A DNA stretch of 64,000 bases from Diadophis punctatus similis. Its lineage: Eukaryota > Chordata > Lepidosauria > Squamata > Dipsadidae. This document shows positions 1 to 37,256 of the stretch, one piece after another. The number at the start of each line of letters is the position of its first letter. Position 1 is the first letter of the stretch. The stretch covers positions 1,096,501-1,160,500 of the forward strand of contig JALIGW010000029.1 of assembly GCA_023053685.1 (NCBI GenBank), given 5' to 3'. The notes beneath the pieces are model-generated. The model was given only the letters and a program-made list of their open reading frames with translations, made no database searches and had not been told where the DNA came from. Both the position numbers and the translations under genes were made by a program.

Positions 1-183
1 GACAGAGAACAATCAACCAATGGAACAGCTTGCCTTTGGAAGTTGTGGGAGCTTCATCACTGGAGGCTTTCAAGAAGAGACTGGACAGCCATCTGTCAAG
101 AATTGATATAGGGTCTCCTGCTTGAGCAGGGGGTTGGACTAGATGACCTACAAGGTCCCTTCCCACTCTGTTATTCTGTTCTA
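1..183 (+). mobile_element. CR1 LINE 3' end
   Basis: Contains ggaggctttcaagaagagac, gggggttggactagatgacc and caaggtcccttcc, followed by an ATTCTGTT-type 3' end, the hallmark of amniote CR1 3' termini on the + strand. It is cut by the left edge of the window. Confidence 0.85.
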
Positions 184-330
184 AGAAACCTTGAAAAGCT
201 ACTCCAATTCATTGGCCCCACTCTAGAATTGTTTCCTGTATACATTGAGCAGATAAGGAAGCCCCAGGCTTTATTCCACAAATGGCGTTTGGGTGCCTGC
301 TGAGGATTTGCTGACTGTTCCCTCTCCTAG

Positions 331-25188
<24,858 letters not shown>

Positions 25189-25690
25189 CCGCCTGCCCTG
25201 CCGGAGGAGCCACAAAACATTCCAGCAGGGGGCGTAATGGGCCAAGTACCTGTCCTCCCGGCCAGGGTGGGACCGGTTGATATACCTCATGGATGAAAAA
25301 GAGTCATCGGCGCTGGCTGCTGATCTTCCCCTTCTGCCACAATCCTCACAGCGGGGCAAGCCGGTTTAGAGGGAATGAAACAGTGCCTGGATGACAAGAC
25401 TTGTGACTGTGGGGTTGGGTTGGGTTCACAAAGGGGGTGATGTGCTCTGGGAAATCTGAGAGGGGGCAAAAGCCGGGACCTCTCCTCGTCAGAAGAAAGT
25501 TCCTTGGAAGATTCAGATGTGCCTAATGGATGGCTTCCGTTCCCTGGTGCCTAGCCCTGAGGCGTGGCCCATCGTTTTGTTTTACAGAGCAACCTGAACT
25601 GGGAAAAAGAAAAAGATGGATTAGCCCTGCTAGATTAGGTTTGTGTGAAGGCACAACAGGAAGGGAAACCTGTTATTCTTGGTACGGCTC
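25189..25690 (+). other. SPEG: Probable SPEG 3' untranslated region
   Basis: Sequence after the SPEG stop, without repeats until a SINE at about 25696. No convincing AATAAA lies close to the stop, so the end of the transcript is not fixed. ATTAAA and AATAAA strings occur much later (around 27620, 27808 and 28043) within unremarkable AT-rich DNA. Confidence 0.5.
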
Positions 25691-25695
25691 AGTCA

Positions 25696-25850
25696 GCTGC
25701 TGTGGCCTAGAGGTGGAGCTCTTGCCTCACAATCAGGAGGTTGTGAGTTCGATCCTAGGTAGAGGCAGATGTAGGGTCTCCTGCTTGGGCAGGGGGTTGG
25801 ACTAGATGACCCGCAAGGTCCCTTCCAACTCTGTTAATCTGTAAATCTGT
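25696..25850 (+). mobile_element. tRNA-derived SINE with CR1-type 3' end, copy 1
   Basis: Head GCTGTGGCCTAGAGGTGGAG with GGTTGTGAGTTCGATCCTAG (A and B boxes), tail GGGTTGGACTAGATGACC..AAGGTCCCTTCCAACTCTGTTAATCTG, identical in type to the CR1 3' end at position 1. Confidence 0.85.
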
Positions 25851-25983
25851 GCCCGCCACCTGTGTAACTGATGCGCGATGCAGTTGTGGAATAGTTTGTT
25901 GTCGTCATCATGGGTGTTTCGGTTTCCCAAGACAGGAAATGGGGAAGGAGTGGGGGGGGGCATGCATTAAGTCTACATTCTGT

Positions 25984-26119
25984 CAGTGTTTCCCAACCTT
26001 GGCAACTTGAAGATGTCTGGACTTCAACTCCCAGAATTCCCCAGCCAGCATTCGCTGGCTAGGGAATTCTGGGAATTGAAGTCCAGACATCTTCAAGTTG
26101 CCAAGGTTGGGAAACACTG
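25984..26119. mobile_element. Palindromic hAT-type MITE
   Basis: CAGTGTTTCCCAACCTTGGC at the left and its complement at the right. The arms are nearly perfect inverted repeats of about 66 bp around a short centre, so the whole element can fold as one hairpin. The adjacent 8-base flanks do not match. Confidence 0.8.
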
Positions 26120-26233
26120 TGTTAGATAGAGAAACTTTAATTTGTGTTTCCGCAAAGGGCAGGCTTGGATTCAAGGACTTCGATGGCCTCTTCCAACTTT
26201 ATAATCTTAGGATTTTACAACAACCCAAAAAAA

Positions 26234-26300
26234 GCTGGCTGGGGAATTCTGGGAGTTGAAATCCACACATCTTAAAGTTGCCAAAGTTGAGAAACGCTGG
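26234..26300. mobile_element. Single arm of the same palindromic MITE family
   Basis: GCTGGCTGGGGAATTCTGGG through AAAGTTGAGAAACGCTGG matches the right arm of 25984-26119. The left arm is absent. Confidence 0.65.
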
Positions 26301-26970
26301 TGTTAAGACGCCCATTGGAAGACCTTATTCATCTTCAAACGTTGACAATCTCGCCATAATCTCTCCCTGCATTTTGCACATGCTTTTCTGAACGTATAAT
26401 CCTCTTTTCCCCCCCCACCTTCAGAACTTGTGCAGGAGACATTCTGTCTTCCTGCCCACTTTCATGAATCAAGTATATACTTTCTACACCACCTCCACCT
26501 CCTCAAAGTATTTACATTTACACAAGACTCTTTCCTTCATGCCCTTTTGCCAAAGTATGTCTTGGGCCCTGCACCTGGTCAAACAGGCAGAGCGCTTCCA
26601 CTTTTATGCAGCTTTTTCTTTTGCAATCGGCTTTCTCAGGATGTACAAAATTGTTTTGTCAGTTTTATTGCTGAGGAAGGAAACGGAATGGCCGCTGTGC
26701 TCTTCCCGGCCCTTTACTTGTTAGCCTTGCTGTGGTGAGGGTGGCTGACTGTATCTCTGCGGTGGTAGAAACTCACTAATGAAGCCACTCACGTAGTCAG
26801 GAGAATATTTCTACCGGTCTCTTTTCCCAAGAGGGAATGAAGATGCAGGCCATTCCTTTTCTACCCTGCCTGGCCTGTATAGTATCCATAGCAATCAACC
26901 TTTCAGGTCCTGCTAAAAAGGATGGAAGCCATTCTGAACACTAGAATCTACCGGTTCTACAATCTCTGGT

Positions 26971-27121
26971 GTGCTGTGGCCTAGAGGTGGAGCTCTTGCC
27001 TCACAATCAGGAGGTTGTGAGTTCGATCCTAGGTAGAGGCAGATGTAAGGGTCTCCTGCTTGGGCAGGGGGTTGGACTAGATGACCTGCAAGGTCCCTTC
27101 CAACTCTGTTAATCTGATCTG
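26971..27121 (+). mobile_element. tRNA-derived SINE with CR1-type 3' end, copy 2
   Basis: Nearly identical to 25696-25850 from GCTGTGGCCTAGAGGTGG to CCAACTCTGTTAATCTGATC, indicating recent activity of this family. Confidence 0.85.
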
Positions 27122-27124
27122 GTG

Positions 27125-28240
27125 TATTGGGGTGTATTGGGGTAGAGAGGAGTTAACAAACCTAGATTTGGTAGGATAGTGGAAATCAGACGTTGACGGT
27201 TGAGTAGAAGAGAAAATGGAACCCAGGCATCATACTGCATAAATGCAACTATCCTGTCCTGCCTCGGGTATGTAAATCCATGCCTCTGATTTCCCCTAAG
27301 TTCATATCTCACCCTGTCCAATGTATTTTAAATGTGGAGACGTTTTCCCTCTTGCGCAGGAAAAGCAAAAACAGCAAGCCTCTTCCAGATGGGTGGCTTA
27401 TCACAAATCAATCGTTGTTCTTCTGCTGCAACTATAAATGGAACCGCACATGACTTTCCACGTTATTATGGATATTGCAGTCTTCCTGTAAACTCATCTC
27501 ACACTATTTTCTATGTCTATCCAAAGCTACGGCATAAATGCTGTCGATGGAAAGGGGGAAAAATTTATATTCTCCCAAGCAATCATGGGGGTGGGGGTAT
27601 CCTAGTAACCTTTTTTTTTATTAAAAGAAATTGTTTATTAGTGCTAAGTGCTTCTTACATGTCAAAAAAGTTTGGAAAAGTTTTTCTTTTTAAAATTAGT
27701 ATTGTAGTGATATTTTAACATTTTTAAAATATATAATTGGAAAAGCATTTTGGCACTGATTTTAAAAAATTAAGGTTTACAAATGGATGCTTGCCACACA
27801 GTTTATATTAAAAGTAACTGTAAAGGGTACAGTTTTTCCAATACCCTATTACACAAACTGGAACTAAAAAAAGACACAAAATATACATTTTGAGATTGTG
27901 CTAGTCTTTTTCCTGAAAGAAAAGTGCAAACAATAGTGGGAAAACATGAAAAAGTTACAAATGTTTGAATTCCTTTCCAAAGGGTGAGTGAAAAAGGGGA
28001 AATCTGCAATAAATGCCTTGTGTGGAAGCAGTTCACCAGTAAAAATAAAGACAGAGAATAATTTCAATGGCCTGATGTGATTCATGGAGAAAATGGAACT
28101 TACAAAAAAAAGGTATATATTTTGTATTTTAGTAAAACGATTGAGTTGGTTAATCTAGGGTGTTCTATTAAAGACAAGGATGAATGCCAATAGAGACCCC
28201 TCGGGATGTGTTTGGATTTATCTAAAAATATGAGTTGAGT
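27125..28240. other. Intergenic AT-rich DNA downstream of SPEG
   Basis: No gene, SINE or transposon end recognised. Several short open frames here lack codon bias or any recognisable domain. Confidence 0.5.
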
Positions 28241-28242
28241 TG

Positions 28243-28470
28243 CTGAGTGGAGCAGTGGCCTAGAGGTGAAGATGCTCATCTCCCCCTTGGAAGGTTGAGA
28301 GTTCAATCCTAGGCAGCGGCAAAAGTTTCTCTCCTAGGGCGCCAAGAAAAAATATCTGCTGTGAACACAAACCCCAGCTTAGGCATCAGGAAGGGCATCC
28401 AGCCAGTAAACACTCAGGGCCATTCAGTTGCCCTGACTCCAACCAGAATAAAGGCATTAAAGGGTCAGAA
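28243..28470 (+). mobile_element. tRNA-derived SINE, RTE/Bov-B-like tail
   Basis: CAGTGGCCTAGAGGTGAAG and TTGAGAGTTCAATCCTAGG give A and B boxes. The body contains AGGAAGGGCATCCAGCCAG, which resembles RTE/Bov-B-type 3' sequence. The end is uncertain. Confidence 0.5.
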
Positions 28471-29364
28471 AAAGAAAAAAAGAGTGGCATTGCCTTGGAA
28501 CTATTTTTGGTCTGATATGCATTATTTCCCTTTTAGGTACAAATTTAGAAAAAAAAAATGCATCACGTTTTCTCAGAACGCATCATCAAAGAATTGACCA
28601 AGGGGCTATATAGTATTAAATTAACTTTAAATCCATAAATACAAATGGTACTTTTAGTACATAAAAAATGCACACACAAATTCACACTGTGTCTATTGGG
28701 GAGGAAGGAAGCAAAACAAGTTTTTATAGTCTACAGTGTGGGAAGTGAGGAGGCTGGGTTCAACCCACAGGATGAACCCTTCCGAAAAGGTGGAGGCAGA
28801 ACTTGGATGGTCCATAGTAATGCTGGACTTACAAAGAGAACCAAAATTGGTGTCTTTGACCTGTTATGAAAAACTTCAACTGATCCTTGAAAATCTTGTT
28901 CACCACCATAAGTAGAAAGTGCTGGCGGTGGGTGGTACATGTGTGGGTGTGGATGAGAAGGGAGTGGCAGTGGTGGCAGTGATAATGGTATGTGTGCAGG
29001 GGATGAAGGCAGCCTATAATTCCCCATTTGTTCTTAACCACTCATTAAATTTAGATTAATTTACTATCACTAAACATGGTTTTACACACACTCTAACGGT
29101 CTCCTGGTTTTCAAATTCTCTATTGCCAATGTGAAAGTACCAATAATCCCCATGTTATAGCTTGTTGAACATACTTGTTCCTCACTGCATTGTTTTAGTC
29201 CTCACCTTTCTCCTTCCCCTGAACTTGCTGAACATCACCCACATGCAAAAGGATCTCACACAAGAGAATGATGTAGTTATACAATTGCAAGGTATGGCCC
29301 AGTCCTCATGGTATCCCCCTTCTATGATTCTGAGTAGACAAACAACTTCAGGCTCCCTAGGCAC

Positions 29365-29868
29365 CAGTGGTGGGTTCCTACCAGTGCGGTCCACTCTATA
29401 GCACTGGTAGCAGCCCGCTGGTGATGTTACAGTACCGGTGCAGTCTGTTGCCGGTGCCTGGGCGACACCATTTTTTTGAAAAATTTTCTTCTGTGCATGC
29501 CCAGAAGTTGAATTTCCGGCACTGCTCATGCGCTGCCTTCCTACCCCACAGTGAGTCCAAGCAGGGGAGGATGGCTGAGGGAGCGCGTGAGACACTGAAA
29601 GAACGGGCGGCAGGAGCTATCTCCATTCCCCTCCCTTCAGCAGTCCGAGAAGCCACGAACGCGCGGTGATGATCCCAGGCATTTTCGCACATTTGAAGCT
29701 TCTCGAGCTGCTGAGGGGAGGGGGAATGGGCGGCAGGACCTATCTCAGTTCCCCTCCCTTCAGCAGTCCGAGAAGTCACGCCCACCCGGTCACATGGCTG
29801 GCAAGCCACACCCACAAAATAAGACACGCCAACAGAGTGGTAGTAAAAAAATTAGGAACCTGCCCCTG
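29365..29868 (+). mobile_element. hAT non-autonomous element, CAGTGGTGGGTTCC family
   Basis: CAGTGGTGGGTTCCTACC to TTAGGAACCTGCCCCTG, with the 8-bp duplication CTAGGCAC at 29357-29364 and 29869-29876. It carries internal repeats of CTATCTCCATTCCCCTCCCT. Confidence 0.9.
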
Positions 29869-30692
29869 CTAGGCACACACATTTATCCACCAGTCTGAAA
29901 TTTTCAGAAGTTCTGGTTGAAATTAAATTGGGTTGAAGGAACACAATGATCCTTGCCTTTGAGCTCAGGCATAAGTAAGGGGTTCTTTAGCCCCACCTCT
30001 GCAGAATAGAGGGAAACAACACAGTTGGCAATTAGTTTATTACACATTTGAATAATTAACCAATTTTGTATGAGGTTCTTCCTATGGGAGGAATCATGGA
30101 GACCTTATCCTGGCTGGCGCATATGGAAGAAGGGCGTTTGAAATTAGGTTGTGCTGGGACCAAACAGGCAAATAAGGAATTGAATTGGACCACATGCTCA
30201 CTACTTTATGTAACTTGGCCAGAACCCTTCATTTGTCAGATCAGCACAAAACTGGTTAAAAAAAACAGTTATTAGCTATAATACAAGTCAGATTTAGAGT
30301 AATCCAAGAACTGACTTTAAAAGGTACTATAGTGAAACAAATAGTCTTTGCATGTTTAATTTATCATAGACTCTGGATGAATAAATAAGAAACTACACTG
30401 CTCTGCTAGCACAGAGTCCTGAATCATCTTCCTAGTACACATTTTCTAACCTTCATCTGGCAAAAATTCCTACTTTTCCTCAAGATGCCACTAGAAATCC
30501 AGGGGAAACCTGTGGAGGCTGAAAATATAGGACTAATTAATTTGAGTATTGTTGTAATGTAGGAACAGCCTGTCCCACATAGGCTCTTCTTCACAGTACC
30601 CATGCTGGCCCCTTGTTTCAAATATGCCAAGGGAAAGAGAAAAGGTATTTCATGGGTTAACAATAACATAGTCTTTTCTTCTGTGGGTAAAT

Positions 30693-31116
30693 CAGGGGTG
30701 GGTTCCTACCGATGCGGTCCAGTGCGTAGCTCTGGTAGGGACCCACCGATTATGCAATTTGCGCGTGACGGCTCCGGTGCCGTCTTCGCCCGTCCGTCGC
30801 ATGCCACCATCTTTTTTCGGCAATTTTTCGGCTTTTTTTGCTTCCTGCGCATGCGCGGAAGCAAAATCTCACCGAAATCTTGTGAGGGGATGCGTGCGTA
30901 TGCGAGATTTCGGTGAGATTTCACTTCTGTGCATGCGCAGAAGCTAAAAATCACCGAAATCACGCACGCGCGTGCGTCCCCTCATGAGATTTCATTGAGA
31001 TTTTGCTTCCGCGCATGCGCAGGAAGCAAAATTGTGCGAGGGGGTGCGTGCACGTAGCGTAACATGGCGATCCACAAGCAGCACACCGGTAGCGAGGTAA
31101 GAGCAACCCGCCCCTG
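30693..31116 (+). mobile_element. hAT non-autonomous element, CAGGGGTGGGTTCC family
   Basis: CAGGGGTGGGTTCCTACCG to AGCAACCCGCCCCTG with flanks GGGTAAAT and AGGTAAAT (7 of 8 match). The interior holds repeated GAGATTTCGGTGAGATTT-like and GCGCATGCGC units. Confidence 0.87.
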
Positions 31117-31129
31117 AGGTAAATCCCAT

Positions 31130-31660
31130 AAAGCCTAAGAAACGTCAATATTTGTCAGGCCCAAGCCCAAAGACAGCACAGCAAAATCCAATCCTTTATT
31201 TGTTTACACCTAATGGACAGAGTCTTGCCAAACTCAAACTATAACCCTCTAACCTACCAGATATATGTTCAGATTCTACGGGCTGGCTAACCTGAACCCA
31301 TTCAGCTCCCCCTCCTCATTTCAACTGTGAAGTCTCTTAATCAGGCTTCTCTTTGAGGGAATATATGGCTTCTTCTCTGGGGAACGTTCTGGGCTGCCAA
31401 GACTTGCCTCCACTGGTTCTCCAGTGCAAATTACATCACAGTATTAGAGATTTCACACTTAGCATGTGGAAGTTCTCAAGGCTGATCTTTACAGTACTCC
31501 AGACAGACCCGGGGCCTTAAATTCCCATTTAAAATCCTGGAAAGGTTCTATTAGTTAGTGTAGGCAATGAGCTTATTGTCTTTGGTTATTTACACTAAAG
31601 AAGAAGAGTATGGAGTTTCTGATTGTAGCCATATGCCCTTGACCCAGTCCGATCTCCCTC
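31130..31660. other. Intergenic DNA, nothing recognised
   Basis: About 0.5 kb between two hAT elements with no recognisable gene or repeat end. Confidence 0.5.
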
Positions 31661-31665
31661 TCAGG

Positions 31666-31970
31666 CAGTGGTTTCAAAAATTTTTACTATTGGTTTTGTG
31701 GGTGTGGCTTGGTGGGTGTGGCATGGCTTGGTGGGTGTGGCTTGGTGGGCGTGGCAGGGGAAGGATACTGTAAAATCTCCATTCCCACCCCACTCCAGGG
31801 GAAGGTTACTGCAAAATCCCCATTTCCTCCCGATCAGCTGGGACTCTGGAGGCAGAGAATAGATGGGGGCGGGGCCAGTCAGAGGTGGGATTTACCGGTT
31901 CTCCGAACTACTCAAAATTTCCGCTACCGGTTCTCCAGAACTGGTCAGAACCTGCTGAAACCCACCTCTG
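31666..31970 (+). mobile_element. hAT non-autonomous element with GTGGGCGTGGC repeats
   Basis: CAGTGGTTTCAAAAATTTTT at the left, GAAACCCACCTCTG at the right, 8-bp duplication CTCTCAGG at 31658-31665 and 31971-31978. Internal (TTGGTGGGTGTGGC)n repeats. A second CAGAGGTGGG terminus lies inside at 31880. Confidence 0.87.
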
Positions 31971-31979
31971 CTCTCAGGC

Positions 31980-33330
31980 CATCATTTCCTTAACATTATC
32001 CTGTTGCTTTCTGAACCACCAAACAAATCAGCAAAGCAGATGAGAGCAAAGAAGGCAGGGCAATATATTATTATGCTAGGAACTCTCTTTATTACTATAT
32101 TAAGAATTGCTAATGAGGAAAGTTCAGTACTAACCAGATGACTCAAAACTCTAACTCATTATGACACCCATGCCCACTCTCCTACTCACATGAGTAAGTC
32201 AGAGGTAGCCTTCCAAGTCCTTGAAGCTGTATCTGCAAGGACAGATGGAATGTGGCTCAGATGCCATTCTGGGAATCTGGTACACTCAACACTTCTCAAA
32301 CACCTTTAAAACATTTGAACTATTGTACGTCCTTTACGTTTACTTTTAATCCAACTAACATACCGGAAAGTATCAGACAAGCTATACTGAAATTGCAAAC
32401 TAGCAAAAAGTTTTTCTTAAACAAGTCAAAGTATTTTATCTTTTTAATTAAAAAACCCCCAGAATTAATTAAAAAAAACCGGCCTCATAGCTGATAACAG
32501 TAGTTATTTCAGAAGAACTGCTTCATTCATCTGTTGTAGCATGTGCAGCAAGGGCTGGGCTTGCATAACAAGCTTATGTGAATCAGTTGATCAAGTGGTT
32601 GAGATTGCACGCAACATGCTCAGCTTGGTTAGTCTTCAGTTTTTCTTTTGGTTTTTTCCTGCTTTTGTAAGTTGGGTGAACTCAACTTGTATGATTATAC
32701 TGTGGTTCAACATGCTGTGAAACTCCCACCCCCACAATGGTTGATTCAGTAATCATATTAAGCATGTTGCAAGAATTTCAGCAGAGTGTTTTAACATCTT
32801 AAAAGCCAATACATTTATAATGACCTTGGATTTCTTGGATTATAATCCCTTTCTATGGTGAACTGACAATGGAGTGTTCTCTTAACTGTGATGGTAGTAA
32901 GATGGGAGAGGGCTGGAAATGTGTAGATAAGTCAGTAGACTCACTGCTCAGGAACATATCATCCTAAAATATCCTGGAATGAATGAATGAATGAATGAAT
33001 GAATCAATCAATCAATCAATCAATCAATGATGAATCAATGAAAACACACATAACTTAACCACAATATAGTTTTATCAATAAAGTTAGTTAGATAAATAAA
33101 TATAATTTCATAATTTACTTATCTTTCAAAAGGCACCTTTGGTGTCTGTTTTTTGATACTTCACTTGATGGCAAAATAGTTGTTAGTTTTTAAATATGTT
33201 GGCTGTGTGTCACACAATAAAATTAACCAATTTTTTTTTTAAATAATAGTGGATGCATTTGCATAGAAGGCTAAGCTGCTTAGTTTTACCTTTGGCTAAA
33301 TTTTTTTAATCTAATGTGCAGACTCAGCCC
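31980..33330. other. Intergenic AT-rich DNA with a short (GAAT)n/(CAAT)n tract
   Basis: A microsatellite at 32978-33030 (GAAT changing to CAAT). Otherwise no gene or repeat end recognised. Confidence 0.5.
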
Positions 33331-33854
33331 TTTTGATTTTTTTTTAATGTGAATGACACACAGTTTTATATCTCTACTCCCGGCCCCCTGAGCGATGCTG
33401 TGGATATCCTATCCCATCCCAGAGTCTGGTGGTTGTTCAGGTCTAAGTGGGGCAAAACAGGCTCCAGCTCAACCCTAGCAAGACTGAGTAGCTGTGGGTA
33501 TTTCGACCCTCTGAAGACAAGGTTCTTCTATCTCTAAGTCTGGATGGGGTAGCACAACTTGTGTATACAGTTCTAGTATACAATCTGGCGGTCCTCCTCT
33601 TCTCATAGCTCCTACTCAAAGCATAGGTGGTAACTTTGCACAGCTTCAGATGCTACACCAGTTGCACCCATTCCTGGACCAGGAAGCCCTCTACATCGTC
33701 ATTCATGCCCTTGTAACCACCTGCTTATATTACTGCAACATGCTTTACATGGAGCCACCCTCGAAGAGTGTTTGAAAACTTCAACTGGTACAGAATGTGA
33801 CTGCACATGTAGTAAATGGTGCCAGATACACAGCACATGCACAATACCATATCT

Positions 33855-34848
33855 AACAGAATAATAGAGATTTGGAAGGGACCTTGGAGATCTTCTAGTC
33901 CAACCCTCTGTTCAAGCAGGAAATCCTATAACAAAAGAGCCGAGGTGGCGCAGCGGTTAGAGGCAGGTACTGCAGGCCACTTTAGCTGACACTGATCCGC
34001 AGGTCAGCGGTTCAAATCTCAAAGGCTCAAGGTTGACTCAGCCTTCCATCCTTCCGAGGTAGGTAAAATGAGGACCCAGATTGTTGGGGGCAATATAAAT
34101 ATACATTGCTTACTGGTGTAAACCGCTTAGAGAGTGCTTGCACTGTGAGGCGGTATATAAATCTCACAAAATAAAATAAAATAAATAAATTTCAGACAAA
34201 TGGTTGTCCAATCTCTTCTCAAAAACTTCCAGTGTTGGAGGAGCATTCACAACTTCTGGAGGGAAGTCGTTCCACTGATTAATTGTTCAATCAGGAAATT
34301 TATTCTCAGTTCTAGGTTGATTCTCTCCTTGATTAGTTTCCACCCATTGCTTCTTGTCCTGTCCTCAGGTGCTTTGGAGAATAGCTTGACTCCCTCTTCT
34401 TTGTGGCAGCCCCTGAGATATTGGAACATTGCTATTATGTTGTCCTAACCCTTCTTTTCATTAAACTAGACATACCCAATTCCTGCAACTGTTCTTCATA
34501 TGTTTTAGCCTCCATCCCCCTAATCATCTTTGTTGCTCTTCTCTGCACTCTTTCCAGAGTCTCAACATCTTTTTATATTGTAGCGACCAAAACTGGATGC
34601 AATATTCCAAGTGTGGTCTTACCAGGGCATTATAAAATGATACGAGCATATGTGATCTTGATTCTATCCCTCTATTAATGCAGCCTAGGACTGTGTTGTC
34701 TTTTTGGCAGCTGCAGCATACTGCTGGCTCATATTTAAGTGACTGTCCACTAGGACTCCAAGATCCCTCTCACAGTTACTACTATTGAGCTAGGTATCAC
34801 CTATCCTCTACCTGTGCATTTTGGTTTTTCTTGCCTAAATGTAACTAC
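33855..34848 (-). mobile_element. CR1 LINE 3' part, inserted in the older LINE
   Basis: The + strand shows the complement of a CR1 3' end (AACAGAATAATAGAGA, GGAAGGGACCTTGGAGATC) and continues through CACAACTTCTGGAGGGAAG, TTTCCACCCATTGCTTCTTG and CTTTCCAGAGTCTCAACATC. It is interrupted by a Sauria SINE at 33937-34190. Confidence 0.85.
33937..34190 (+). mobile_element. Sauria-type tRNA SINE nested in CR1
   Basis: GAGCCGAGGTGGCGCAGCGG head, GGTTCAAATCTCAAAGG B box, GGCGGTATATAAATCTCAC body and an (ATAAA)n tail. CR1 sequence continues on both sides. Confidence 0.9.
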
Positions 34849-35178
34849 ATGAGCTGTACTTGTTGCCAGTGTGTTTCCAGGTGCAATTCAAGATGCTGGT
34901 TATCATCTTTAAGTCCTACATGGTTTGCGACTGTGTTACCTGGGGACCATTTTTTTCCAAGAGTCTCTAGCAGATTGGGCATACTGCAGATCCTGTCAGC
35001 CAAGGGTGTTGACTGGTGGGAACTAGAAGATGGCCGTTCTCTGATCTAGCCCGTCTTGTGAAATATCCTCTCCTTAGAAATTAAAATGGCCCGAAACTTG
35101 TTGCCTTTCTCAAGGCTTTAAAAACTTGCCTATGTACCTGGGCCTAGGGTTCAGGTGTGTTAAATGTCCCATGTCTTT

Positions 35179-35435
35179 GAGCCGTGGTGGCGCAGTGGTT
35201 AGAGTGCAGTACTGCAGGCTACTTCTACTGACTGTCAGCTGCCTGCAATTTGGCAGTTCAAATCTCACCAGGCTCAAGGTTGACTCAGCCTTCCATCCTT
35301 CCGAGGTGGGTAAAATGAGGACCCAGATTGTTGGGGGCAATATGCTGAACTCTGTAAACCGCTTAGAGAGGGCTGTAAAGCACTATGAAGCGGTATATAA
35401 GTCTAAGTGCTATTGCTATTGCTATTGCTATTGCT
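35179..35435 (+). mobile_element. Sauria-type tRNA SINE
   Basis: GAGCCGTGGTGGCGCAGTGG head, core CCTTCCATCCTTCCGAGGT, GCGGTATATAAGTCTAAGTG, (CTATTG)n tail. Confidence 0.9.
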
Positions 35436-35548
35436 TACAGTACTTTTCTTGGTTAATTATCTTGGTTGCTGTATGTATTTATGTTTTTATTGTTTATGTC
35501 AGGCCGAAGCCATTTTATTTGGGATAGTTGGCCTGCCACACTCTATAC

Positions 35549-36076
35549 CCGTGATGGCGAACCTATGGCACGCGTGCCACAGGTGGCACGTGGAGCCATA
35601 GCGGAGGGCACGCAAGCGTTGCCCACCGGCAAACCGGAAGTGCGGAAAAACGCACTTCCGGTTTGCCGGTGGGCTGTTTTTTGCACTCTGGAGGGTTGAG
35701 GGAAGGTTCCTGAAGCCCCGGAATTCAAAAAACGGTAAAACAGGCAAAACGGAAGTGCGTTTTCCGCAATTCTGGTTTGCCCATTTTGCTGTTTTTCGCA
35801 TTCCGGGGCTTCAGGAAGCTTCTCTGAACCCTCCGGAGTGCCAAAAAACGGCAAAATGACAAACCGGAAGTGCAGAAAACGCACTTCCGGTTTGCCCATT
35901 TTGCCGTTTTTTGCATTCCGGGGCTTCAGGAAGCTTCCCTGAACCCTCTGGAGTGCAAAAAACAGCCCAATGGCAAACCGGAAGTGCGTTTTTCCGCACT
36001 TCCGGTTTGCCCATTGTGCGCATGGGGGGGGGCAATGGGCGTGGGCATGCGAACCAGAAAAGGTTCGCCATCACTG
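35549..36076. mobile_element. hAT non-autonomous element, GTGATGGCGAACC family
   Basis: Starts CCGTGATGGCGAACCTATGG, ends AGGTTCGCCATCACTG; 8-bp duplication CTCTATAC at 35541-35548 and 36077-36084. The interior is a series of alternating inverted copies of an ACTTCCGGTTTGCCCATTTT-type unit. Confidence 0.92.
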
Positions 36077-36989
36077 CTCTATACTATTCTATTATGCATT
36101 TTTTTATTGTGGGAAAATGGGAGGGGATGGTATGAGGTTGTTAGTATGTAGCCATAACACATTCCTTCTAGAAAGCCAAGGTCATCCTTTGTCTCTGCGC
36201 CTCTGCACCTGCACAGAAGGAGATGGGTGGACTCTGCCAGCATGGCAATTGAAGATTGGACAATGTGATGGATTTGTGGGTTTGGGGACAAGGACTTGAA
36301 CTTTCAGCTGGGTGGTGAAACCCGGGGGGGATTTCAGATTCGGGTTTCACCCAGATGTACCAACATGGCTCTAATAATAAATTGGGACTTTGAGGAATAC
36401 TTTGACTCGGACTCTGATTTAACTTTGAATGCTATTTGGAACCCTGACCATTTAATTGTTTTAGAGTTTTAGAATTCTAAACCAAGAGTCATGTGGTTGA
36501 ATTGGGTGGCTATAGAAATTGAATAAATGAATAAAATTTAAGGAAAGACATACTGAAGCTCTGCATGATAGACCCTTTGAGCATACATGCCTCTCCTATG
36601 TCATTCCATGCCATCACTATTTCTGCTGCATAATCCTTCAAATGTAGCCTTTTTCCCACCAACTTTGAAAAAGGTGAAATTAATGCTACCACAGGTAGAT
36701 TTCTATGAGGAAGCAGAGGCCAGGAGGTGGAGTGAAGCAAGAATTTCCATCAAGGGGAGAAGAGATTGCCCCAAAATTCTACTGAATTGCAGGGCTTCAG
36801 GGGAAAACAATAGTTCTTCCCCCCCCCCCCCAAATTGCAGACCCCGGCATCTGAACCAGCAATACCTGGCTCATGAGAACTGACCCTGAATTTGCAAAGA
36901 TACTGTATGGAAACATCCTCCATTTTAGCACCTAGTATTACAGTACATAACTGGGAGAGTTGCAATAACATAGTTATTACCACTTGCTG

Positions 36990-37256
36990 CGACCAACTCA
37001 CCATGGCCATCTCGCCACGGGACCGGCGGAAAAGAGTTACACTAATATAGAAGAAATAGTAGAATAGAATCATTAAAGAAAGGATGCCAAAGGAGGGACA
37101 AGATGAAATGTGAATGACAAAAATCAAATTATTTTTTAAACTATTTAAAATAATTATATTGAACTGTTTAATTGTCCTGCAGTGAATTGTCTTGTGGCAA
37201 GTGGACCATGGCAAGTTGGCCATGGTGAGTGGGCCATGGTGAGTTGTCCCATTCCG
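36990..37256. mobile_element. Possible inverted-repeat DNA element
   Basis: CCAACTCACCATGGCCATC at the left and GCCATGGTGAGTGGGCCATGGTGAGTTG at the right are partly complementary. A target duplication was not found. Confidence 0.3.

Larger units (their letters stand above)
33340..35110 (+). mobile_element. Old LINE (CR1/Rex-like) split by a nested insertion
   Basis: The left part (33340-33850) encodes reverse-transcriptase motifs (DTQFYISTPGPLSDAVDIL and a diverged continuation). The right part (34850-35110) resumes with LPVCFQVQFKMLVIIFKSYM-like sequence. Frames are broken by mutations. The interruption is a minus-strand CR1 that itself holds a SINE. Confidence 0.65.
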
